This document shows positions 18,127 to 26,762 of a stretch of 64,000 nt of DNA, piece by piece (within the stretch, counting starts at the first letter, position 1; the number at the start of each line of letters is the position of its first letter). The stretch lies in the NCBI GenBank assembly GCA_050949825.1, contig JBMNGL010000013.1, positions 186,001 through 250,000 on the forward strand, given 5' to 3'. The DNA is from DTU019 sp050949825 (lineage in GTDB: Bacteria > Bacillota > Syntrophomonadia > Syntrophomonadales > Syntrophomonadaceae). The notes under the pieces are model-generated. The model saw nothing but the letters and a program-made list of their open reading frames with translations, was not told the origin of the DNA and did not search any database. The position numbers and the translations under genes were made by a program.

Positions 18127-20253
18127 ATGGGTGCAGTCAACGGCGGCGCCCAGTTGCTCATCGATTCTGCCGAAACTTTGGCTAAAAATGATGGGGTGCT
18201 GGGGATAAACCACTGGCTTAAAGCGATATGCACTAGAAATGCCGGGCTTCTGGAGAGCCTGGCCTTAAATGTGGATGCAAAACAGCTTTTGAAAGAAGTG
18301 GATTTGGAGCTGCAACAGAATAAGCCCGGGAGAGAGCTTCCTGTTGCTTCGGTCGTGGAGAGGGCCTTGGCCCAGGCCCGAAACGAGGGCAAAGAAAAGG
18401 CTACAGAGAGGAACATTATCAGAATAGTTCTCCAAGAAGCCAATTTTGTGCTTCAGCCGGACTCGGGGAATGCCTGGAGAAATCCCGGGGAAGAATCCCA
18501 TAAGCAATCCAATCCTAAATCAACGGCTAGAAAGACCCCAACTCTGGATAAATATGGTGTCGATCTGACCAAGGCTGCCCGAAAAAACAAATTTTCGCGT
18601 CTTCTCGGACGCGAGACGGAACTGAATTTGGTAATGGAGACCTTATGCCGCCGAACCAAGCGCAACCCTGTTTTGGTCGGCCCGGCAGGTGTCGGCAAAA
18701 CCGCTATAGTGGAGGGCCTGGCCCAGCTGATAGTTTCAGGGCAGGTTCCTGAGATTTTAAAAGACCGGCGGGTTATAGCCCTGCAGCCGTCTAATTTGAT
18801 CGCGGGGGCTTCATATGGGGAACTGGAAGGGCGTATGAAGGATGTCCTTTATGAAGCTGCCCAACCGGGGATTATTCTGTTCATCGATGAAGTCCACTCT
18901 ATCATCGGTGCCGGGGGTTCTGCCGGTATCAACGATATGGCCAGTCTGCTCAAACCCGCCTTATCCAGGGGAGAAATCTCCTGTATCGCCGCCACAACTG
19001 ATGATGAATACCGGCGTTTTATCGAGACTGATACCGCACTGGAACGGCGTTTTCAGCCCATCCGGGTACAGGAGATGACCCGCGAGCAGGCCGAACAGGT
19101 CTTGCTGAGTCTGCGCGAGGAGCTGTGCCGCCTGCACCCGGTAAAAGTCTCGGACGATGTTATCTGCAGGCTAACCTATCTGGCGCAACAATACCTTCGC
19201 AACCGCTACTTTCCCGACAAGGCGGTGGATCTGCTGGAGCAATGTGTAGCCCATGCCGCCGTGAATCAGAAGGATGAGGTGGATTATGATGATGCGGAGG
19301 AAATAGTATTCCGCATGATTGGTATGCCGCTTAACCTGGACCAGCGTCTGGAGTCCCTGGGCAGAGAACTGGCCCAGTCCGGTTGGTTGAGTTCGGATCA
19401 GATCGAGAATCTTACCAACCGTTTAAGCGTTACCTTAAGGGGTCTGGATTTGCACAACAACCGTCCCAATGCCGTGATTCTGCTGGTGGGCGAGGCGGCC
19501 GAGCATTGCGACGATCTGGCCAGATTAATCGCTTCCTGCCTGTATGGAGCGGAACAGCGCGTGGTAGATGTGGAGCTAAGCCATATGGTTCACCCTTCCG
19601 ATACCAGCATGCTGATCGGCTCCCCACCTGGATATGTAGGCTTTGCCGAACGCACTCCTTTGCACAGCTTAAATCAGATGCCGTGGAGTGTGATATGTTG
19701 GAAGAATATTGATAACTGTCATTCAGTTGTCTTTGAATTGATCAAGCAAGGACTGCTGCAGGGCAGCCTGGTCGATGCGCGGGGCAAAAAGATCTATTTT
19801 AGCGATACGGTAGTGATCATATCTGCGGCACAACCTGCCAGAGAGATGGCAACCAGTGCGATCGGTTTTAGGAGCCAGACTTCAGCCGCTGCCGAGGCAT
19901 CCACAGCAGAGGAGATCCTGGGGGTTGACCTGGGACGCATGGTAGACATTGTGTGCAGCCAATCTGCCGGAGAAAATGAAGGCCTCCTGCAATGGCTTCG
20001 CAGCGGACTGCTTGTGGAAGTGGGATTGCGGTTTAAAGAGCATGGCATGAAGGTGACCTGGGACGACAGCATAGTCGAATGGTTGGCCGAACAAGCCAAT
20101 TCTATGCCCAACGAGTGCGAAAAGATTATAGACAACGTAGTCAGTCCGGCTATATTGAAACAAATACGTCAACAGCAAAACTGGCAAGACAAGACCTTGA
20201 TCGTGAAGTATCTCGAGTCCCAAATCTGCCTGGAGAGCCTGGAAAGTTGTTAG
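18127..20253 (+). CDS. ClpA/ClpC-like AAA+ ATPase with degenerate second ATPase domain
   Basis: A 708-residue two-AAA+ unfoldase relative. A Clp N-domain-like repeat region (about 1-110) precedes D1, which is intact: Walker A GPAGVGKT (about 184-191), Walker B ILFIDEVHS (about 246-254), sensor CIAATT and the arginine finger in ERRFQ. No middle coiled-coil domain is present. D2 is recognisable from GSPPGYVGF (about 497) and GxxxDARGKKIYFSD, but its Walker A position reads VGEAAEHCDD (about 453) and its Walker B/DEIEKAH position reads WKNIDNCH (about 524), so it should neither bind nor hydrolyse ATP normally. The ATG has GAGGGGGAGAG upstream. It may be an assembly or scaffold variant rather than a ClpP unfoldase; no ClpP-binding loop was identified. 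Confidence 0.85.
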   Translation: MGAVNGGAQLLIDSAETLAKNDGVLGINHWLKAICTRNAGLLESLALNVDAKQLLKEVDLELQQNKPGRELPVASVVERALAQARNEGKEKATERNIIRIVLQEANFVLQPDSGNAWRNPGEESHKQSNPKSTARKTPTLDKYGVDLTKAARKNKFSRLLGRETELNLVMETLCRRTKRNPVLVGPAGVGKTAIVEGLAQLIVSGQVPEILKDRRVIALQPSNLIAGASYGELEGRMKDVLYEAAQPGIILFIDEVHSIIGAGGSAGINDMASLLKPALSRGEISCIAATTDDEYRRFIETDTALERRFQPIRVQEMTREQAEQVLLSLREELCRLHPVKVSDDVICRLTYLAQQYLRNRYFPDKAVDLLEQCVAHAAVNQKDEVDYDDAEEIVFRMIGMPLNLDQRLESLGRELAQSGWLSSDQIENLTNRLSVTLRGLDLHNNRPNAVILLVGEAAEHCDDLARLIASCLYGAEQRVVDVELSHMVHPSDTSMLIGSPPGYVGFAERTPLHSLNQMPWSVICWKNIDNCHSVVFELIKQGLLQGSLVDARGKKIYFSDTVVIISAAQPAREMATSAIGFRSQTSAAAEASTAEEILGVDLGRMVDIVCSQSAGENEGLLQWLRSGLLVEVGLRFKEHGMKVTWDDSIVEWLAEQANSMPNECEKIIDNVVSPAILKQIRQQQNWQDKTLIVKYLESQICLESLESC

Positions 20254-20618
20254 AAATGTTGTGGCGAGGTGTTAGAATTTTGGCGGTTAACGGTATTTCG
20301 GTTCAAATTCCGTGGGGTTTTAAGGCTTTATAACAAACCAGGAGATTTGAAAACAGGGTGGGATACTACCCGGGATTTTTCAGGCAGGAAACCTTTTCCC
20401 AACGCCTTTCAGGCATATTCTTAGGGTTTAAGACGGATCACTGCGAACGTCCAGGGGACGAAATCAAATTGCCTGTGGTCTGTGGATTCTGAGATGGAAT
20501 TGGGTATTTTCGGAGGCATTAAACGAGTGCTGGAGAGGAATAGTTATGGAAAGCCTCGATTATGTTAATATGAGTGATAGGTAAAAAGAAAAGCAAAATA
20601 ATATGAATAAGGTGAAAT
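20254..20618. other. Gene-free 365-bp region
   Basis: No recognisable gene. A 12-codon frame with a ribosome site at about 20546 is too short to support. Promoter elements for the downstream dipeptidase are presumably here. Confidence 0.5.
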
Positions 20619-21308
20619 ATGGATTATAACCAGCCGATACCAGCCAGGGAAGCCCCTCTTATCGAGAACATAACCGTTGAAGAAAGTGGTGAACCGCTGG
20701 TCTGTCTCTCAGACTACAGCCATGATTTCCTTTTCGAGCCGGTGTACTATAACAAAGGCATTGCAGGCTCAATTAATGCCTTCTATGTACGCCAGCAGGT
20801 GGCGCAAAGGCTTTTAGAGGCCTCTCGGTTGCTGCCTTCCGGCTACAAAATCAAGATATTTGATGCCTGGCGGCCTTACAAGGTGCAATTAAGCCTGTAC
20901 AACAGCTTTTACCAGGATAATTTGAGAGCTGAATCTACTGGTCAAAGTACGCAGGAAATTGACAAGATGACCCGCCAGTATGTCAGCTTCCCCAGCACCG
21001 ATCCGGGCCGGCCTTTTTTGCATGCCACCGGTGGCGCAGTCGACCTGACCATGGTTAAAAATGGCCAGCCAGTAGATATGGGGACTGATTTCGATGCTTT
21101 TACCGAAAAAGCCCATACCGGCTACTTCGAGTTAAATAAAACTAAACCGGATATTACCAGCAACCGTCGTTTGTTATATAATGTCTTAAACGAGGCCGGT
21201 TTCGTCAATTACCCGTTTGAGTGGTGGCATTTCGATTACGGTGATTGGGTGTGGGCCTTTTATAATAAATGCCAGGCCATCTATGGCGGGATGGCGAGCT
21301 GTGATTAG
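20619..21308 (+). CDS. VanX-type D-Ala-D-Ala dipeptidase
   Basis: A 229-residue zinc peptidase of the VanX/DdpX family, which cleaves D-Ala-D-Ala. The zinc and catalytic motifs are present: HATGGAVDLT (about residues 135-144, SxHxxGxAxD-like) and FEWWHFDYG (about 200-208, catalytic Glu and zinc His). Upstream are the family's DAWRPYKVQ and related segments. There is no signal peptide, so it is probably cytosolic and used for cell-wall dipeptide recycling. No vanH, vanA or sensor genes are nearby, so a vancomycin-resistance role is not indicated. The ribosome site is AAGGTGA, close to the ATG. Confidence 0.92.
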   Translation: MDYNQPIPAREAPLIENITVEESGEPLVCLSDYSHDFLFEPVYYNKGIAGSINAFYVRQQVAQRLLEASRLLPSGYKIKIFDAWRPYKVQLSLYNSFYQDNLRAESTGQSTQEIDKMTRQYVSFPSTDPGRPFLHATGGAVDLTMVKNGQPVDMGTDFDAFTEKAHTGYFELNKTKPDITSNRRLLYNVLNEAGFVNYPFEWWHFDYGDWVWAFYNKCQAIYGGMASCD

Positions 21309-21456
21309 CCGGGTTAAGGTGTTAAAGCCGGAATAATGGGTATAATGTTTCGCCGCCCGGGATCATATATCCCTGCCGAGTGGTGGCAGCGCCCGGAGCT
21401 GCTTAAGATTCCGGTCATAGCTTTTTATAACCGCCTCTCTGCGGCAGATCCGTAAG

Positions 21457-22635
21457 TTGATATATTATGGCTTAAGAAAGATAGTACACCCTGCAATGAA
21501 AAACAATCGCTCCGTCAAGAACAGAAAATCTATGAAATATGTCACCTTTATGCTGGCCATGATTGCAGTATTGCTGTGGCTGTTGTGTCTGGCCATTGAA
21601 TACATACTGGGCTCCCGCTCGGGCAGCTTTGATTTTTTGGCCATATTGAAAACCGTGGCCGACAATCTTATCGGCATCCTTCCGCCTCTGATCGTATTTA
21701 ATTTCGCCTATGAGTATTTCACCAAGATTTATGTTTCCGAGGAGATTTCAGAGAACCTGGCCGAGACCATGATGAGCAACACCGATGTGATCGATCGTTT
21801 CAACAATGAGGCGAAAAAGGATTTTGTCGCCGCCACCCTGAATTCCATGCTCAAAAAGGAAAAAGGGGAAGTGGTTTATAATATCGTCCAACCATACATA
21901 GATTTTGAGTTTAATATCAGAAGGAATTTCAAATACTTCATCAGTGTTGACGAACAGAAGAGCCGCAGCCCATTCTTTGCCGGTGCAGATTATTATTCAG
22001 TTACGGAGCGGCTTGCCTACACCAAGGTCTTTTCAAATGACAACCCTTTCAACAATGTTTTTAGACTGGGATTTTTCGTAGAAGAGGCTGAATTGGATGA
22101 AAAGCTAAAAACCGACAACTATCTGTTCAGAGAGAACCTGCAGATCAAACCCCAGGACCTGGCTAAATTATCCGGGCTTGCGGATGAAGAGAAACTGACT
22201 TTCATTAGAAATCAACTGGCATTGAAGGTTTTGATAAATAAGACCGAAGCCTCTATAACCGAGGCCAGTATCGGCGAAGACGGCATAGATCTGGTATATG
22301 AGACTGAGCACCTAAATCTCACCGAGGTGTTGGTGGAGATATACTTTGTCATGCCGCAATTAAAGAGCAAAAATAAATTCCTGGTATCCATCCCGGAACC
22401 CACCTGCAATGTCGATATTTCCTTCTGTTATCCCCGCGAATACTTAAATGTCACTGTCATACCTTTTCTCAACGGCGAGTATAATAGCAAGGATGCCATA
22501 CAAGTGGACGGCATCAGGAATATCGAACTGAATGACTGGGTTATACCCATGAGCGGAGCGGTGTTCATCTGGGAAGAGATTTCCGCGGACAAGCCAGTGG
22601 GGGGCTGTGCGCTCCATGAGAAACAATCTCGTTAA
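21457..22635 (+). CDS. Two-TM protein of unknown function with large cytosolic domain
   Basis: A 392-residue protein. After a basic N-terminus (likely true start is the Met of MKNNRSV at 21496 or MKYVTF at 21532) there are two hydrophobic segments, roughly residues 28-50 and 68-85 of the long frame, then about 300 soluble residues rich in mixed alpha/beta segments, ending without known motifs. The stretch YVSEEISENLAETMM may be an amphipathic or coiled helix. No family is recognised. It borders the defence island, and a two-TM plus sensor-domain layout resembles several defence effectors, but that is only context. Confidence 0.75.
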   Translation: MIYYGLRKIVHPAMKNNRSVKNRKSMKYVTFMLAMIAVLLWLLCLAIEYILGSRSGSFDFLAILKTVADNLIGILPPLIVFNFAYEYFTKIYVSEEISENLAETMMSNTDVIDRFNNEAKKDFVAATLNSMLKKEKGEVVYNIVQPYIDFEFNIRRNFKYFISVDEQKSRSPFFAGADYYSVTERLAYTKVFSNDNPFNNVFRLGFFVEEAELDEKLKTDNYLFRENLQIKPQDLAKLSGLADEEKLTFIRNQLALKVLINKTEASITEASIGEDGIDLVYETEHLNLTEVLVEIYFVMPQLKSKNKFLVSIPEPTCNVDISFCYPREYLNVTVIPFLNGEYNSKDAIQVDGIRNIELNDWVIPMSGAVFIWEEISADKPVGGCALHEKQSR

Positions 22636-22934
22636 TCAAATCTGTGCCCACCTTTCTTCCTCCTATTTCGGGACTTGCAAGACCGGTAAAAAAGGCAAGA
22701 CTCTGCCTCCAATCGGTATCATTATTTTCTCCATTCCAGACCTCTTCGTCATAAGCAATCTATTCGGATCTGTCTGCTATCATCGCAAAGGATAAAAATG
22801 AACCGGTTTCTTGTTTTTGTCCAATCATACAATTATGTCATAATATGGTGTAAAATATTGAATCAAGAGGAAATCTATGGTACGTAATAATCACCTCAAT
22901 GTCCCGGCAAATGTAGCTACAAGGTGGTGATTTT

Positions 22935-23864
22935 ATGAAAATCTATATTGGAATAACCGACAACAACTGGTTTGATTTTTTGGCATCGCATCAACCGGAT
23001 GAAGTAAACTTTTGGCGACCGGGCGGGAGGCAGAATTTCACGGTTCTTCAGCCAAATGGGCTTTTCCTTTTTAAGCTACATAGCCCGTTAAACTATATCG
23101 CCGGTGGCGGATTTTTTGTACGCTACTCCATTCTCCCGGTCTCATTGGCATGGAAGGCTTTTGGGCAGAAGAACGGAACAGCCGATTACGCTGGTTTTCG
23201 GCAGATTATTCATCGATATCGTAGGAGTAATCCGCAAACAGAGCCTGATCCGGTTATCGGCTGTATCATTTTGACCGCGCCGTTTTTCTTTGAACGATCT
23301 GAGTGGATACCGGTTCCTCAAGACTGGAAGCCCAATATTGTACAAGGAAAGTCTTATGACACTCATTCCTTTGTTGGTAAAAAACTGATGCAACAAATAA
23401 ATGAACGTTTAAAGAAGAGTGGTTATTCTACCTTCGATCAAGACGAAAAGATAGCAGGTGAACGGTTCGGGACCGGGCAGCTGGTTTACCCGCGGTTGGG
23501 GCAGGGAGCTTTTCGTGTTATTGTGACCGAGGCCTATAACCGTAAGTGTGCCATTTCTGGAGAACGCACTTTGCCAGTGCTTGAAGCTGCTCATATCAAA
23601 CCATATTCTCTTGAAGGGCCGCATCATCCGAACAATGGATTGTTGTTAAGACAAGATCTTCATACTCTTTTTGATAGGGGATATATCACCATCTCAGAAG
23701 ATTTGAATATTGAGGTGAGCAAGAGGATAAAAGAGGACTATGGCAACGGAAGAGAATACTATGGTTACCATGGCCGGCAGCTGGTTGAGCTTCCGGAAAA
23801 CACTATTGACAGGCCTTCTGCTCAATTCTTACAGTGGCACAATAATAATGTATATTTAGGATAA
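22935..23864 (+). CDS. HNH endonuclease with PUA/EVE-like N-terminal region
   Basis: A 309-residue putative nuclease. The C-terminal part has the HNH layout: CAISGE, then LEAAHIKPYS, NNGLLLRQDLHTLFDRGYI (about residues 205-255), matching the HNH_2 type often annotated as restriction endonuclease. The N-terminal part (GITDNNWFDFLAS, FLFKLHSP, GGGFFVRYS) resembles a PUA/EVE-like modified-base reader. Together they suggest cleavage of modified or foreign DNA. The start ATG has AAGGTGGTG upstream, and GGTGATT there can pair with an upstream AATCACC. It lies 32 bases before the hsdM remnant. Confidence 0.85.
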   Translation: MKIYIGITDNNWFDFLASHQPDEVNFWRPGGRQNFTVLQPNGLFLFKLHSPLNYIAGGGFFVRYSILPVSLAWKAFGQKNGTADYAGFRQIIHRYRRSNPQTEPDPVIGCIILTAPFFFERSEWIPVPQDWKPNIVQGKSYDTHSFVGKKLMQQINERLKKSGYSTFDQDEKIAGERFGTGQLVYPRLGQGAFRVIVTEAYNRKCAISGERTLPVLEAAHIKPYSLEGPHHPNNGLLLRQDLHTLFDRGYITISEDLNIEVSKRIKEDYGNGREYYGYHGRQLVELPENTIDRPSAQFLQWHNNNVYLG

Positions 23865-23896
23865 ACAAAACTTGTCATTTGGGAGGGGTAAGTATT

Positions 23897-24595
23897 TTGG
23901 TCGAGTCGAACTCAGCTGATGTAGGATTCGAGAAACAATTATGGGAGTCGGCAAACATACTGCGCGGCAATATTGATGCTTCAGAATATAAACATGTGGT
24001 TTTAGGACTTATTTTCTTGAAATACATATCAGACAAATTTGAAGCCCGCTATCAGGAACTGGTTGCTGAGGGTGAAGGCTTTGAAGAAGACCTGGACGAA
24101 TACACCAGAAAAGGTGTTTTTTATGTGCCGCCGGCGGCCCGATGGTCAGCAATTGCCGCCAAAGCGCATGATCCTTCCATAGGTAAGGTTATTGATGAAG
24201 CTATGCACTGCATTGAGAAAGAGAATAAACGACTTAAAGGTGTGCTGCCGAAAAACTACGCCCGGCCTGAACTTGACAAGCGGCGCCTGGGTGAAGTGGT
24301 AGATCTGTTTACCAATATAGCGATGATTGAACAAGGCGATAGCAAGGATGTTTTGGGCCGGGCTTACGAATATTGCCTGGCCAAGTTTGCCGAGCAGGAA
24401 GGTAAATTGGCGGGGGAATTTTACACCCCAGCCTGTGTAGTTAGAACTCTGGTTGAGGTGTTAAAACCTTATAATGGCCGGGTATATGATATGATCATTA
24501 CGAAAACGATACAATTTGATTTTTCCTACAATGGGCGATTTCAGGGGGGTGCAAAACTTCCAGTGGGGGTGCAAACCTTCCGAGACGCTTTTTGA
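23897..24595 (+). pseudogene. hsdM: hsdM remnant: type I restriction methylase, N-terminal part only
   Basis: The first roughly 200 residues match HsdM: the N-terminal helical domain (EKQLWESANILRGNIDASEYK, LIFLKYISDKFE) and the beginning of the methylase domain (EFYTPACVVRTLVEVL, YNGRVYD). Homology stops at about 24490, just where the SAM-binding motif with a glycine pair should follow, and unrelated residues run to a stop at 24595. The NPPF catalytic motif and the rest of the protein are missing. A TTG at 23897 with GGGAGGGG upstream is the likely start. The rest of hsdM, all of hsdS and most of hsdR are absent; the hsdR end reappears after 29661. The protein cannot methylate DNA. Confidence 0.88.
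24545..24581. repeat. Tandem 17-base GGGGGTGCAAAnCTTCC repeat
   Basis: Units at 24545-24561 and 24565-24581 differ at one base and are spaced by 3 bases. They sit between the hsdM break point and the first GTPase gene. Such GGGGGTGCAAAACTT tandem motifs remind me of IS21-family ends, but no transposase gene is present. Confidence 0.55.
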
Positions 24596-24639
24596 GCAAG
24601 AAAAAAGAGCCGCGTAAGCCATATGTCAGGGGGTTATTT

Positions 24640-26748
24640 ATGCTTTTAACACAACAACCCAAGCCGCAAAAAGATTTGTCTGATGCCTTAATCGAGTGTA
24701 CGGCTTTTGCAAAGCGTGGTCATATGCTCGCGAATGACGCTGTGTCGTTGCTAAAGCGGGTGGTTAGAACTGTGTCGGAAAAATTGCAGGGTGAAATAAC
24801 TAACCTTGAAATTAGCAATTTTAATGACAACGCAACTACCGGTAGCTTGGTGTCACAACTATCTTCAATACGTTCGAACTTTGAGATTCTTCCGCAACGT
24901 CTTATGGAGGATATAGATGCGCTATCAAAAACATCGTTTTCAATAACGCTCTTTGGAAGAACCATGGCGGGTAAATCCACCCTAATGGAGATTTTGACCC
25001 ACGGCAAAGGCGAGTCTATCGGGAAAGGCGCACAACGCACGACCCGTGATGTTAGGCCTTATACATATAGAGATTTACAGATTACTGATGTTCCGGGTAT
25101 TGCCGCATTCGAGGGAAAAGAAGACGAGGACGTGGCATTTGACGCTGCTAAAAAAAGCGACCTAATTTTATTCCTGATAACAGATGATGCGCCACAAGCC
25201 AGTGAAGCAGAGTGTCTGAACAGAATCCTTGGACTCGGCAAGCCGGTAATTTGCCTAATTAATATTAAGGCAGACATTAATAATTCAACCAACCTTAAGA
25301 CGTTCAGGCGCGATGTCCAGAAGAAATTTGATAATGAGCGCTTGGATACAATTAAACAGCAGTTTTTCGATTTTGGAACACAATACGGGCAGGACTGGCG
25401 CACTATCCGATTTGCCTATGTCCATTTAAAATCTGCATTTCTTTCGCAACAAAGCGACTTCAAGAAAAGTAGTGATGAGTTGTATGGCTTGTCTCGCTTT
25501 AACTATGTCGAAAACTTAATTGTAAGCGAAATATCCAAAAACGGTAGCTTTTACAAGCTAAAGGCATTCTCGGATATTGTCGTTGTACCTGTCGTAGATG
25601 CTTTGGAAACCTTGTTTAGTCAGAGCACACAAAACAGCGAACAAGGGTCTATCCTCGTTGGCAAGCGGAAAAAGCTTAAGAAGTGGACAGATGATTTTGA
25701 GTCGGACGGAAAGAGCCGAATTGAGACGTTACTGTCCTCCATTTCAAGTGAGTTAAAACGCGAAATCGCCACATTTGCAGAGGACAATTATGATAACTCA
25801 AATGCGAGCGATGAATGGAATAAGATTTTGAAAGCTCGGAAAGTTGAGCAACGTGCCTCAGACTTGTTAAAACAACTCGGCAAAGAATGCGAGGAAGAAC
25901 TCCGCGAAATCAGCCGTGAAATTAACTCCGAGATAAAGTTCTCACACACAGTCTTTTCGGACAGTTCCATTAATATGCATATGCTCGTTGACGGGAAACG
26001 TATATGGAACTGGGCTACGACCTTGGTAAGTGGAGGTCTGATAATAACCAGCTTATTTCTTTCAGGTCCCATAGGCTGGATTGGTTTAGGCGTCGGTTTG
26101 TTTGGGTGGTTGGGATCATTCCTTTTTAGTGACCGCGAGAAGAAAATCCGCGATGCCCGTCAAAAATTAGAGAAAAAACTCTCTGACCACATTGACAAAA
26201 TGATTGTTGGACTTAGAAAGAAAATGCTTGATGTCTTGTACAACGAATTATTGAAGAAACATCTATACCCAATGATCCGCACAATTGACGATGTCGTCAG
26301 TTCAATCTTTATGCTATCCAAAACGCAGCAGGAATTTGCCGTTGCCCTTAATAGCAAGCTTCAAGAGATAAATGCGGCTGTCATTAAAGAGGCATTCTCA
26401 TATTTGGGATACGCTGGATTGGAATGGCATATTGTAAGTATCGCAAGAATACCAGGATACGCAATGATGATTGTCCTTGAAGATGGAAAGCGTTTCCCAG
26501 ATGACGCATCCAAAGCTTTATTTTATCTGCTAAAGGAAAAGGTTTGGTTTGTGTTCAAAAAAGAAAACTTAAAATCAATGCTGTCACAGGCAATAGGGCG
26601 AGGATGTGACAGAGATACAATTAGAATCCAATATATCGATCATACTCCGCGAATCGCGCATATCCCTTCCCTTGATACAGTCGACGCGAGTACAAAGAAC
26701 CGCATACGAATGGCGCAGCAAATTACAGAATTGCTGATTATGAAATAA
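24640..26748 (+). CDS. Dynamin-like GTPase with membrane hairpin (candidate LeoBC-like)
   Basis: A 702-residue large GTPase. G1 is GRTMAGKST (about 106-114), G3 DVPG (about 150), and G4 NIKAD (about 208-212, a variant of NKxD). Long helical regions follow, with a hydrophobic hairpin at about 457-497 (ATTLVSGGLIITSLFLS, then GWIGLGVGLFGW) for membrane insertion. The ATG at 24640 has CAGGGGG upstream; the frame can be extended to TTG 24592 inside the insertion junction. It precedes a second GTPase gene by 14 bases. The tandem pair matches the make-up of Eleos/Leo dynamin-like defence systems. Membrane remodelling or abortive infection is a family-level expectation, not shown here. Confidence 0.85.
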   Translation: MLLTQQPKPQKDLSDALIECTAFAKRGHMLANDAVSLLKRVVRTVSEKLQGEITNLEISNFNDNATTGSLVSQLSSIRSNFEILPQRLMEDIDALSKTSFSITLFGRTMAGKSTLMEILTHGKGESIGKGAQRTTRDVRPYTYRDLQITDVPGIAAFEGKEDEDVAFDAAKKSDLILFLITDDAPQASEAECLNRILGLGKPVICLINIKADINNSTNLKTFRRDVQKKFDNERLDTIKQQFFDFGTQYGQDWRTIRFAYVHLKSAFLSQQSDFKKSSDELYGLSRFNYVENLIVSEISKNGSFYKLKAFSDIVVVPVVDALETLFSQSTQNSEQGSILVGKRKKLKKWTDDFESDGKSRIETLLSSISSELKREIATFAEDNYDNSNASDEWNKILKARKVEQRASDLLKQLGKECEEELREISREINSEIKFSHTVFSDSSINMHMLVDGKRIWNWATTLVSGGLIITSLFLSGPIGWIGLGVGLFGWLGSFLFSDREKKIRDARQKLEKKLSDHIDKMIVGLRKKMLDVLYNELLKKHLYPMIRTIDDVVSSIFMLSKTQQEFAVALNSKLQEINAAVIKEAFSYLGYAGLEWHIVSIARIPGYAMMIVLEDGKRFPDDASKALFYLLKEKVWFVFKKENLKSMLSQAIGRGCDRDTIRIQYIDHTPRIAHIPSLDTVDASTKNRIRMAQQITELLIMK

Positions 26749-26762
26749 AGGAGGCAATCGCT

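Noticed and set aside
20619..21308. Vancomycin-resistance locus
   Set aside because: Only a VanX-like dipeptidase is present; no ligase, dehydrogenase or VanRS pair lies beside it.
22855..22934. Riboswitch or attenuator upstream of the HNH gene
   Set aside because: Only a 7-base complement (AATCACC/GGTGATT) over the ribosome site is visible; there is no terminator or known aptamer.
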